Positions 1-6,101 of a stretch of 6,746 bases of DNA are shown here, piece by piece. The DNA comes from Nitrosopumilales archaeon. GTDB lineage: Archaea; Thermoproteota; Nitrososphaeria; Nitrososphaerales; Nitrososphaeraceae. The notes under the pieces were generated by a model. That model ran no database searches and was not told where the DNA came from. It worked only from the letters and a program-made list of their open reading frames with translations. The translations under genes were made by a program, and so were the position numbers. The first letter of the stretch is position 1; each line of letters starts with the position of its first letter. Location of the stretch: positions 1-6,746 of the forward strand of contig WJXE01000102.1 in assembly GCA_009665115.1 (NCBI GenBank), written 5' to 3'.

Positions 1-41
1 GGATAACTAATGGTCGCTTTAAGACGGCGATAAGGGCTTAA

Positions 42-337
42 GATGCAAATGTGAGAAAGGCAAAACGCCTCAAGGATTTTGCATTGATGAAAAGTGTGAG
101 AATCCACAAGACAGTAAATACAACAGTTTGGGAAACTAAAGAAGACATGGATGCATACAATACAAGCGATCGGGACTTCTCATAAGATGTTTTGAAAAAG
201 TCGACCATAAGTGAGACGTTTCTTGCGGCACAAATGAATCTGTTTGTGAGGTACAAGCGCATTTCGGTTTGGGCGGCAACTATCCTCGGATAATGCATCT
301 TTATATCATAGTCGAAGTAAAAGAATGCAAGACGTAA
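42..337 (+). pseudogene. Decayed ABM/Dabb-like domain gene, 5' part probably outside the window
   Basis: No intact ORF exists here, but two overlapping frames read like protein. Positions 42-182 encode a stretch containing VNTTVWETKEDMDAYN, which resembles the C-terminal half of antibiotic-biosynthesis-monooxygenase or Dabb-type alpha/beta-barrel proteins, where a 'WE(T/S)KE..DAY' segment is typical. A TAA at 183-185 interrupts the frame, which then continues to about 221. Adding one T to the run at 219-221 joins it to a second open frame (215-337) reading ...SVCEVQAHFGLGG... and ending in TAA at 335-337. That stop overlaps the second candidate P450 start in a TAATG arrangement, so the two genes may once have been co-transcribed. 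An in-frame TAA at 39-41 blocks simple extension to the left. The family assignment is by eye from a short motif and is uncertain; the decayed state is better supported than the identity. Confidence 0.35.
300..307 (+). promoter_or_regulatory. Possible TATA box of the P450 gene
   Basis: The octamer TTTATATC resembles the archaeal TATA element. Its centre is about 21 bp before ATG 325 and 33 bp before ATG 337. A start site about 25 bp downstream would fall between the two ATGs, which would favour initiation at 337. No Shine-Dalgarno motif precedes either ATG. The box lies inside the upstream relic. Confidence 0.35.
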
Positions 338-1718
338 TGACATCATCCGTCTCTTCTTCTATCGATTATCCTCCGGGACCCCACTCAATTTTACCTAACA
401 AATTACTGCGGCGATTCTTGCATGACCCAATCAAGACCTTAATGGAAATCACACGTACATATGGGGATATATCTCATTTTAAATTTGGAAGGCAGCAGCA
501 TATTTACCTACTCAATAATCCGCGTTACATAGAAGATGTATTGGTTAAAAACCACAAAAATTTTACGAAAAATAAAACGCGGCAAACGACAAAGCGCCTC
601 TTAGGAGAGGGGCTTGTTACTAGTGAGGGAGAATTTCATGATCGCCAAAGACGAATAATTCAACCTACATTCCATCCCAATCGAATAAAGACTTACGGCG
701 AGATTATGATTACTAGTGCAGCACGTATGTGTCAACAATGGGAGGATGGAATTACTTTGGATATACATAAAGAGATGATGCATGTAACATTGGCAATCAT
801 TAGTAAATCTGTCCTAGGTTCCGATATTAAATCACAAGACGAAGTTGGTAATGCACTTCTAACTTGTATGGAATACTCTAATCGTGTCCTAATGCCTTTT
901 GGTCAGCTAATAGCAAAGATACCTATTCTACCAGTCAATAAAGGCTATCAACGCGCAAAAAAGAAACTAGATTTAATAGTATATAGTATGATTAAAGAAC
1001 ACCGGGACAAGGAAAGTAAGGGTACGTCTAATGCAGACCTACTATATACTCTACTGCAAGCTCAAGATGCAGAAGCTGGAATTGGAAGAATGAATGATTC
1101 ACAATTAAAAGATGAAGTAATGACAATTTTTGTTGCAGGCCATGAAACAACGGCAATGCACTCACTTGGACATTTTATTTATTATCACAGCATCCAACTG
1201 AAGAGGCTCGTGTCTATGAAGAATTATGTTCTGTACTTGGTGATAAAGATGCCAAAAGAATTCCAACTGTTGAAGATATACCAAAGTTGGAATATACTGA
1301 AAAGGTGTTTAGAGAAGCAATGAGGCTTTATCCACCAGCCTGGACTATAGGCCGCCAAGCTATAACTGATTACAAGGTTGACAAATATGTTATACCTGCT
1401 GGCTCTATCATTTTAATGAGTCAATACGTAATGCATCATGATTCCCGCTACTTTTCTGACCCAGATCTCTTTTATCCAGACCGTTGGACCAAAGAAGCAA
1501 AGTTGCAACTCCCTAGATTTAGCTATTTCCCATTTGGAGGGGGTATCAGAGGCTGCATAGGTGAGCCGTTTGCATGGATGGAAGGAATTCTTCTAATAGC
1601 TACATTATGCCAGCAGTGGAAGATGCATCATGACCCAGACCATAAAGTTGGATTAAAACCACTTATTACATTACGTCCAAAATATGGAATGCGTATGAAT
1701 TTAGAGCATAGAAAATAA
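325..1718 (+). pseudogene. Cytochrome P450, interrupted by a -1 frameshift
   Basis: Heme-thiolate monooxygenase, normally inserting one O2 atom into an organic substrate with electrons from a ferredoxin or reductase. The first frame (325-1155) has the proline-rich N-terminus (DYPPGPH), a C-helix region (HDRQRRIIQPTFH) and the I-helix oxygen-activation motif AGHETT (residues 271-276). The second frame (from about 1155) continues the I-helix as NALTWTFYLL and carries the K-helix ExxR (EAMR, restored 331-334), the PERF-like segment YPDRW and the heme loop FGGGIRGCIG with axial Cys411 (codon 1554-1556). Adding one A to the AA at 1155-1156 restores a single 464-residue protein, a normal length for a soluble P450. 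Downstream of the lesion the first frame runs through unrelated sequence to a stop near 1323. All catalytic motifs remain, so the break is either very recent or a sequence error. No redox partner is adjacent and the substrate cannot be inferred. ATG 325 and ATG 337 are both possible starts. Confidence 0.93.
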
Positions 1719-2138
1719 GAAAATCACTAGCTTTTCGAAATGAAGGAATTGTTCTACCCATTAAGCGAAATTATTTCGAGGAATTGCTAACAAATCATTA
1801 TTACTATAATAGTTGCTACCAATCTGAAGTTAAGTTATTTCCGGGTATTGCAATAACTTCACTAATTCAAATAAAGAGGAAAATTACATTCTTCACAAAG
1901 ATAGCTAATTCTATCAAAAACAGAGTATATTGTCGTTATGTCATGAAGCGAGGACATCCAATTTCCTGCTCAACTTCTAGATTATTGCTATTCTTCTCTT
2001 TCTTTGTCTGCGTTCAGCCACAGAATTTACAATCGACCAAATGCAGATAAATTAACTAACAAAAGAAGAAAATAGATTATTCAAACAAATTGTCTTGTTA
2101 TCATATTTTTCTTGCTCCTTGCCACTTGTAATTAAGCC
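1719..2138. other. Gene-free stretch with a trace of a small Cys-containing ORF
   Basis: No convincing gene is visible in these 420 bases. On the minus strand, 2049 down to 1936 reads ...HLVDCKFCG, then a TGA at 2014-2016, then a Lys/Glu-rich segment ending EIGCPRFMT before a TAA at 1936-1938. CxxC followed by another Cys recalls the short zinc-knuckle proteins common in archaea, but it is too short and broken to name. A plus-strand open frame at 1784-2050 has an implausible composition and is not called. A short palindrome, CGAAATTATTTCG, lies near 1766-1778. No T-rich terminator directly follows the P450 stop. Confidence 0.3.
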
Positions 2139-2650
2139 TTAGGACCAATGCTCGTTGAGTAGCACATTTATGCCAAACACTTCTTGCATTTTGAGAGCAT
2201 TTTCTATCAATTTAATCGGAAAAATATTTTAGATGGTATCAATGTCAAAAGAATTTCTTTCTGGTTGCACCTGGAGAATCTGACTTTGATTTTGGCCTTT
2301 CAAGTATCTCTGAGAGTGTGGCTGCATTATTGATTGATATCTTGTAGAGCCATGCAGTAGCCTTTGATTTTTTATGTGAATTATCGATAGAGCCAAGACA
2401 AGCTGTTCTCGACGGTTCAAGCCTGCTTTATCTTCATCCAAAATCAAATAAAACAAATTATTTAGATTAATAATCATTGTAACCTGCTTTATAGCGTGAG
2501 ATAAAATTTCATATTCTCTTTTCTTGAGTAAGCCTGATGATAATAATGGCTCGACAAGCAGGCGCGTATATTCTGGAATTATTTCGGTTTACTCTGCTCT
2601 TTAACGTGATTTTGAATATGATCTTGGTCTATTTGTTGCAGTAGTCGACG
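2139..2650 (-). pseudogene. Decayed protein gene of unrecognised family
   Basis: Three minus-strand frames in succession read like one protein of about 170 residues. The first (from about 2650) includes QQIDQDHIQNHVKEQSKPK. The second includes PEYTRLLVEPLLSSGLLKK and later LNRREQLVLALSIIH. The third includes NNAATLSEILERPKSKSD. The end reads ENALKMQEVFGINVLLNEHW and stops at 2139-2141. Four one-base additions join them: to the T-run 2582-2584, the T-run 2368-2373, the A-run 2247-2250 and the A-run 2220-2224 (plus-strand positions). With these repairs the apparent in-frame stop at 2229-2231 disappears. The codons show a clear purine-N-pyrimidine bias, which supports a coding ancestry. The reading can be stretched upstream to about 2826 with more repairs, but that part is speculative. 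The content suggests a helical, charged, soluble protein. No domain is recognised and no function is proposed. ATG 2477 would give only an 82-residue internal fragment. Confidence 0.5.
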
Positions 2651-3002
2651 TTATCTATATTTACTTTAGACAAACATTAGCGGCAGACACATCAATTCTA
2701 CTTATAGATATAGCAAATCTACGCTACGCGTGAACTCAGAGTATCTTCGGAACCTCCGATTCGTAGGTTTGCACCAACATTTACATTTAGGTTGTAGGCA
2801 TCTTACATTTCATTTCATTTTCATTACGCAGTTCACAGGATGTATGTATAACCTTTAAGAGAGATGATGACCTAAATGGTAAAGGTATACTTGAAATTTA
2901 GAGAAATGATAATTCTGACTAGCAGAACATAACACCCCTCATAATAATGGATAAACCAAATACAACCAACAAATTGTTTGATATGGCACTATCAGAGTAT
3001 GT
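2651..3002. other. Non-coding or highly decayed stretch
   Basis: No intact gene is visible. Positions 2806-2820 hold three perfect tandem copies of CATTT, followed by a near copy to 2825. On the minus strand, 2802-2724 is open for 26 codons and reads NVGANLRIGGSEDTLSSR; it may be the N-terminal part of the relic downstream (2139-2650) but needs several frame repairs to connect. On the plus strand an ATG at 2947 opens a frame that runs antisense into the arginine decarboxylase gene and is probably fortuitous. No strong terminator was seen for the decarboxylase gene that ends at 3003. Confidence 0.3.
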
Positions 3003-3593
3003 TTATAATATCATTACTGCGGCACTTATCACAGTTGTCCATAAACCATCTTTATTTCCTTCTGCAGATTGTGTAAAATTATGTGTCTTGTAAATTTTTC
3101 CTGAAAGCTTCCATTGCTCTTCTCTTTGATCCCACGTAAGGGTAGGATCGTCAGGTAAAACGATTATTGTAGCAAGCATCTCCATTGCCATGTCCTCAGC
3201 ATAATCGCCAGCCTTCTGAGCTGTTTCACCAGTTGAATGGTGCTCTGATAGATATCCATACTGAGAATGATCAACCGGTCTTGCTAAACCAATGGATGCA
3301 GCAATTAACCTATTTGGTTCATTGGTAGCAGACTTAGCCATAACCGTAAAAGCAATCTGTCCTGGCAGTAGGTGTTTTCTTCCTTCCTCCCTAGTTACGA
3401 TTTTGCATTCTGGTGGCATTATACTAGATACAGAGACAAGATTTAGATCACTTATTGCAGCATCACGCAGGGCAAGTTCAAAGCTTGTAAGATAGTCTTT
3501 GTGTAATCCTTTACCTTTCGTAAAAAATATCACTTTTGCAACAAATGATGAGGCATCAGAAAAGAACTTTGTTGTATTATTTCCGCCTTCCAT
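3003..3593 (-). CDS. pdaD: Pyruvoyl-dependent arginine decarboxylase (PvlArgDC)
   Basis: Converts L-arginine to agmatine and CO2, the first step of archaeal polyamine synthesis, in the cytoplasm. The 196-residue proenzyme self-cleaves at a Ser-Ser bond to give a beta chain and an alpha chain whose N-terminal serine becomes the pyruvoyl cofactor. The site is visible as NLVSVSSIMPPE, so cleavage is expected between Ser56 and Ser57. Other family segments are the N-terminal FFTKGKGLHKDYLTSFELAL, the alpha-chain PGQIAFTVMA, GLARP and GYLSEHHS with Glu117 as the likely catalytic acid, and the C-terminal GLWTTVISAAV. The length is somewhat above the roughly 165 residues of the Methanocaldococcus jannaschii enzyme. 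The ATG at 3593 gives a normal family N-terminus. The gene stands alone: it diverges from DUF1059 across about 300 bp, and no agmatinase or other polyamine gene is in the window. The frame is intact and the motifs complete. Confidence 0.95.
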   Translation of the reverse strand: MEGGNNTTKFFSDASSFVAKVIFFTKGKGLHKDYLTSFELALRDAAISDLNLVSVSSIMPPECKIVTREEGRKHLLPGQIAFTVMAKSATNEPNRLIAASIGLARPVDHSQYGYLSEHHSTGETAQKAGDYAEDMAMEMLATIIVLPDDPTLTWDQREEQWKLSGKIYKTHNFTQSAEGNKDGLWTTVISAAVMIL

Positions 3594-3896
3594 TGATCTT
3601 CTAGGTCATGTTAAGATAGATCATTCCAAATAGATGTTACTATCTGCAAGTATATAGATTAAATAGTTCACTTTTCGAATTACATAGATGATAATACATT
3701 CAACGATTTCAACAAACAGACACCACACATCAGCAGCAATCATCTAACATAACAACAACAGATCAAGTTTTTTGAGATGCAGGCTGTAGAAAAGGGTCTC
3801 ACTGAAACCACTAGTCCAAGAAATCAAAATTTGTCTATAATCGATGTTCGTTATTGTAACAAATTACTTATAAGATAGTCTATTATTTAACAAGTT
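3594..3896. promoter_or_regulatory. Divergent promoter region between pdaD and the DUF1059 gene
   Basis: These 303 bases contain no credible gene. On the minus strand, a TATA-like CTATTTAAT (plus 3658-3666) and the adjacent CTATATAC lie about 60-70 bp before the decarboxylase ATG, implying a leader of about 35-45 nt. On the plus strand, the DUF1059 TATA box lies at 3867-3874. A 33-codon frame from ATG 3777 runs into that TATA box and is not called. No operator palindrome stands out. Confidence 0.4.
3867..3874 (+). promoter_or_regulatory. TATA box of the DUF1059 gene
   Basis: CTTATAAG is centred about 26 bp upstream of ATG 3897. This is the spacing expected when transcription starts at or very near the A of the start codon. 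With no Shine-Dalgarno motif present, a leaderless mRNA is the simplest reading. Confidence 0.55.
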
Positions 3897-4076
3897 ATGA
3901 AAACATTAAGTTGTCGAGAGGCAGGGTTTGACTGCGATCATGTTGTCAAAGGCGAGAATGAAGAAGAAGTTATGAGAAATGGGGGAGAGCACGCTATGAA
4001 AGTTCATGGTATGAAAGCAGAAGACATAACTCCAGAAATGAAACAGAAAATAAGAGGACTAATTCGGAACGCCTAA
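3897..4076 (+). CDS. DUF1059 family small protein, 59 residues
   Basis: This short protein begins MKTLSCREAGFDCDHVVKGE and continues with GGEHAMKVHGM and ITPEMKQKIRGLI. That is the complete DUF1059 pattern: an N-terminal Cys-x6-Cys-x-His (Cys6, Cys13, His15), an acidic segment, then a helix with two histidines (His32, His37) and a closing amphipathic helix. Family members are about 55-65 residues, so this one is full length. The conserved Cys and His residues suggest metal binding, often noted for the family, but no biochemical role is established. It is a single-gene unit: a TATA box sits about 26 bp before the ATG and an oligo-T tract follows four bases after the stop. No membrane segment is present. 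Confidence 0.93.
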   Translation: MKTLSCREAGFDCDHVVKGENEEEVMRNGGEHAMKVHGMKAEDITPEMKQKIRGLIRNA

Positions 4077-4079
4077 TTA

Positions 4080-4085
4080 TTTTTT
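4080..4085 (+). terminator. Oligo-T terminator of the DUF1059 gene
   Basis: A run of six T starts four bases after the TAA at 4074-4076. Archaeal RNA polymerase commonly terminates at such T-tracts without needing a hairpin. A 7-bp inverted repeat follows at 4093-4119. Confidence 0.5.
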
Positions 4086-4092
4086 ATCTGAT

Positions 4093-4119
4093 TAAGAGGC
4101 AAAAAACACCTTCCTCTTA
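4093..4119. repeat. Inverted repeat between two convergent genes
   Basis: TAAGAGG at 4093-4099 pairs perfectly with CCTCTTA at 4113-4119 around a 13-nt loop. The loop contains six A (4101-4106), which is a T6 tract on the minus strand, just downstream of the small minus-strand ORF that ends at 4127. The element could serve as a terminator for that strand. A weaker 5-bp repeat, CCAGT/ACTGG, lies at 4122-4137. Confidence 0.4.
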
Positions 4120-4126
4120 GGCCAGT

Positions 4127-4219
4127 CTAACCACTGGTATCGTTATAAATGAATCCAGCAGCCTTGTAATTTTTTTTAAAAGTCTTAGATGTTGTTGCTG
4201 CTATTAATGTAGCAGCCAT
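4127..4219 (-). CDS. Small ORF, 30 residues or more, possible membrane peptide
   Basis: ATG 4219 opens a 30-codon frame, MAATLIAATTSKTFKKNYKA..., ending in TAG at 4127-4129. The frame stays open upstream to about 4284 and reads ISRNFGKITSLAMAATLIAA across the ATG. Codons show strong purine-N-pyrimidine bias throughout. Residues around ITSLAMAATLIAATT are apolar enough for one short membrane helix, followed by a basic Lys-rich stretch. A TATA-like element (plus 4280-4287) shared with the ferritin gene faces this way too. A CTG codon at 4258 sits about 26 bp from that box and could be an unusual leaderless start giving 43 residues. A T6 tract lies just beyond the stop. No homologue is recognised; it could also be the relic of a longer gene. 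Confidence 0.35.
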   Translation of the reverse strand: MAATLIAATTSKTFKKNYKAAGFIYNDTSG

Positions 4220-4279
4220 CGCCAGAGATGTAATCTTACCGAAATTCCTTGATATCAGATAGGATTCTGACGCAGTAAC

Positions 4280-4287
4280 TATTTAAA
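4280..4287 (+). promoter_or_regulatory. TATA box of the ferritin-like gene
   Basis: TATTTAAA is centred about 29 bp before ATG 4313, which predicts a leader of zero to a few bases. No Shine-Dalgarno motif is present. The near-palindromic TTTAAA core could also serve the minus-strand small ORF. Confidence 0.5.
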
Positions 4288-4312
4288 CGATAGATTTCAT
4301 TATTCCTTTGAT

Positions 4313-4795
4313 ATGGGACAAAAAGGTAAGGAAATAGTAGAGATCGAGGTAAAGGAAGTTATCAGTGATCTTAATTCTGCCTATGCTGACGAATGGTTGG
4401 CACACTTTCAATACTTTCTGTATGCTCAAATCATCGAAGGCATAGATGCTGAGACTCTGAAAAAAGAACTTGAACAGCAATCATTGGATGAAATGAATCA
4501 TGCAAAGATTCTTGCAAATAGGATAATTCAGCTTGGAGGTACACCTACTACCAAACTTATAGAGACTTCAACATGTGGTTTTTCACCTCCGCCAGAAGAT
4601 CGAGCAGATCTTGTACATGTAATAGAATTGGTATTAGAAGGTGAAAGGTGTGCAATCGAGAAATACAATAGATTGGCAAAAAAATATCATATGAAAGACT
4701 TGGTTACTCATGAAATATTCGAAGATTTACTTACTGATGAAGTTAGCGATGAGGAAGACTGGGAAAACTTTTTACCTGGATTAAAACAGAAATAA
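4313..4795 (+). CDS. DPS-like ferritin (DPSL/thioferritin type)
   Basis: This 160-residue four-helix-bundle protein oxidises and stores iron and protects against peroxide in the cytoplasm; family members form hollow dodecamers. The bacterioferritin-like di-iron ligands are visible: Glu27 (ADEWLAHFQYF), Glu60 and His63 (DEMNHAKIL), Glu111 (EGERCAIE) and Glu143 (TDEVSDEEDW). The sixth expected ligand, a histidine in the usual DEVEHEED motif, is Asp146 here. Cys88 (STCGF) and Cys113 (GERC) are 25 residues apart, matching the paired cysteines described next to the metal site in archaeal DPSL proteins (Cys101 and Cys126 in Sulfolobus, from memory). Length and start fit the family, and a TATA box sits about 29 bp before the ATG. 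The gene is a single unit; a minus-strand relic converges on its 3' end. Assignment to the ferritin-like superfamily is firm; the DPSL subtype is likely. Confidence 0.88.
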   Translation: MGQKGKEIVEIEVKEVISDLNSAYADEWLAHFQYFLYAQIIEGIDAETLKKELEQQSLDEMNHAKILANRIIQLGGTPTTKLIETSTCGFSPPPEDRADLVHVIELVLEGERCAIEKYNRLAKKYHMKDLVTHEIFEDLLTDEVSDEEDWENFLPGLKQK

Positions 4796-5296
4796 TAATC
4801 GGATAATGGATCCCCTTGTTCTCCGAGAGTACTCTTCCAACAATCAAAATTCTATTCATCACATCTGCTGTTCTAGCAGTAGTTTGAAATAGATCCATAC
4901 TAGGTAATGTGCAAACAGCTACAATCTTTCCTTCTCCTATTTAATATTCATGTTTGATCGGGACAAGAACTTCACATAACTTCCAGCAACATTCTCTAAC
5001 CTCTTTTTGAGTGTGGTAGTCACTTGCCTATATTGAAAGATACATCGTTTGTATATGTAAAATTTGCATGACCAACCAAGAGCCAGCGATATACTAACCT
5101 CAACAAGAATTTTGCAACGATTGCTGAAGGTATATGCCTCCTTTCTAATCTTAATTTGTGCAAAGTCAGCAAAAATAGCAGTCCAGATTTGCCAGAATGC
5201 AGTATCGGCAACGAAGCAAACTGATATAGCAACTCATTAAAGAACGCCTCAGGTCTTGATGGCTACAATATGCTGATCTAGTGCTTTTAGTGACAC
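4743..5296 (-). pseudogene. Decayed protein gene of unrecognised family
   Basis: No intact ORF spans this stretch, yet minus-strand frames in sequence read like one protein of roughly 170-180 residues. In order they contain SLKALDQHIVAIK, PEAFFNELLYQF, VADTAFWQIWTAIFADFAQ, RKEAYTFSNRCKILVEV, GHANFTYTNDVSFNIGK, VTTTLKKRLENVAGSYVKFL and GEGKIVAVCTLPSMDLFQTT, then DVMNRILIVGRVLSENKGI. The last frame has no stop until 4743-4745, inside the ferritin gene's 3' end. One added A/T in the plus-strand runs 4940-4942 and 5218-5220 repairs two breaks. Other breaks near 5024, 5085 and 5250 need a different or a double change. Codon bias supports coding ancestry. A 70-codon ATG frame (5020-5232) overlaps the region but only partly follows the coding-like path, so it is not called. 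No family is recognised. Confidence 0.45.
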
Positions 5297-5405
5297 TATA
5301 TAAAGTCCTAAATAAGTAAAGTGGCAATAACTATCGACTGAATACGTTACTTTCCGTTCCGCATTATGAAATATTCGTATTATGATGGGAAGTAAGTCTT
5401 ATACA

Positions 5406-5414
5406 CTTAAAATA
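5406..5414 (+). promoter_or_regulatory. Possible TATA box of the HD-domain gene
   Basis: CTTAAAATA is centred about 26 bp before ATG 5436, the ideal distance for a leaderless transcript. It lies within the 54-base extension that the upstream ATG 5382 would add. A second candidate, CTATATAAA at 5296-5304, would give a leader of about 55 nt to ATG 5382. Confidence 0.4.
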
Positions 5415-5435
5415 GAATTGATCCTCTCTGCAAGA

Positions 5436-6101
5436 ATGGATATGACAGTTAATTTGGAACAAATATTGGGAACAGTCGAATTACTGCTACATAATCAATC
5501 TCCGGCTCATGATTTTCAACATATACTAAGAGTATATAGAAACGCCGAAATGATAAGCAAGAAAGAAGGAGGTGCTGATTTGGATATTGTTCTTGCTGCT
5601 GCCCTATTACACGATTTGGTAGTTTATCCAAAGGGAAGCACAAAGACAATAAATTCAGCCGATGAGAGTGCTGAGATTGCAAAGAAAATATTATCTGAAT
5701 ACAAGTGGTATCCAGCAGAAAAAATAGAAAAGGTTGTCGATGTAATACGTATACATAGCTATTCAAAGAAATTAACTCCTTCTACATTGGAGGGTAAAAT
5801 TTTGCAGGATGCGGACAGGCTGGATGCAATAGGTGCGATAGGAATAGCTAGAACTTTTAGTGTTGGAGGAAGCGAAAACAGGTCTCTTTATAATCCAAAA
5901 GATCCATTTTGTGAATCAGATAGAAAATTAGATGATACTCGGTGGACACTAGACCATATTAAAAAGAAATTGTTGATATTAAAAAATTCCATGCATACTA
6001 AGACAGCAAAAGAGATAGCAGAACAGCGTACAGATTTTATAGAATCATTTCTAAAGCAATTGAGAACGGAGATTCTGTATAAGGGGTCGGGACAACAATA
6101 A
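5436..6101 (+). CDS. HD-superfamily phosphohydrolase, YedJ-like
   Basis: Predicted metal-dependent phosphohydrolase acting in the cytoplasm on a nucleotide or other phosphate ester; the substrate is unknown. With the start at 5436 the protein has 221 residues. The HD metal ligands are His25 and the following His29 (PAHDFQHILRVYR), His59-Asp60 (ALLHD), His107 (VIRIHSYS) and the Asp cluster at 125-127 (QDADRLDAIGAIGIARTF). The C-terminal half, with DPFCESDRKLDDTRWTLDH followed by a helical segment, closely follows Escherichia coli YedJ (recalled, not searched). ATG 5382 would add 18 residues, MMGSKSYTLKIELILSAR, which YedJ-like proteins lack; a TATA-like box 26 bp before 5436 also favours the shorter form. 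The frame is intact. The gene stands alone, with a minus-strand relic upstream and a plus-strand relic immediately after its TAA. The family is secure; the start is moderately sure. Confidence 0.9.
   Translation: MDMTVNLEQILGTVELLLHNQSPAHDFQHILRVYRNAEMISKKEGGADLDIVLAAALLHDLVVYPKGSTKTINSADESAEIAKKILSEYKWYPAEKIEKVVDVIRIHSYSKKLTPSTLEGKILQDADRLDAIGAIGIARTFSVGGSENRSLYNPKDPFCESDRKLDDTRWTLDHIKKKLLILKNSMHTKTAKEIAEQRTDFIESFLKQLRTEILYKGSGQQ

Noticed and set aside
38..346. Minus-strand open frame of 102 codons upstream of the P450
   Set aside because: It is antisense to the ABM-like relic and overlaps the P450 start; the composition is F/L/S-rich as expected of an antisense shadow, and the plus strand shows a recognisable motif.
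601..783. Minus-strand frame of 60 codons inside the P450
   Set aside because: It is fully antisense to conserved P450 coding sequence.
1784..2050. Plus-strand frame of 88 codons
   Set aside because: Starts with a non-ATG codon, has an odd Tyr/Cys/Phe-rich composition and no family resemblance, and overlaps a more coding-like minus-strand trace.
2724..2802. Minus-strand stretch with GGSEDTLSSR, reminiscent of a phrase in bacteriophage small membrane proteins
   Set aside because: Only 26 codons; no other phage gene in the window; the likeness is too short to mean anything.
2947..3092. Plus-strand frame from ATG 2947 (MDKPNTTNKLFDMALSEY...)
   Set aside because: Most of it is antisense to the arginine decarboxylase 3' end; no promoter at a suitable distance.
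3777..3878. 33-codon plus-strand frame before the DUF1059 gene
   Set aside because: No TATA box or ribosome site, and it runs through the DUF1059 TATA box; probably chance.
5020..5232. 70-codon minus-strand ATG frame as an intact gene
   Set aside because: Over most of its length another frame on the same strand has clearer codon bias and protein-like blocks (VADTAFWQIWTAIFADF), so this frame is only partly on the ancestral coding path.
5449..5766. Minus-strand frames within the HD gene, and also 5888-6157
   Set aside because: Antisense to well-supported HD-domain coding sequence.
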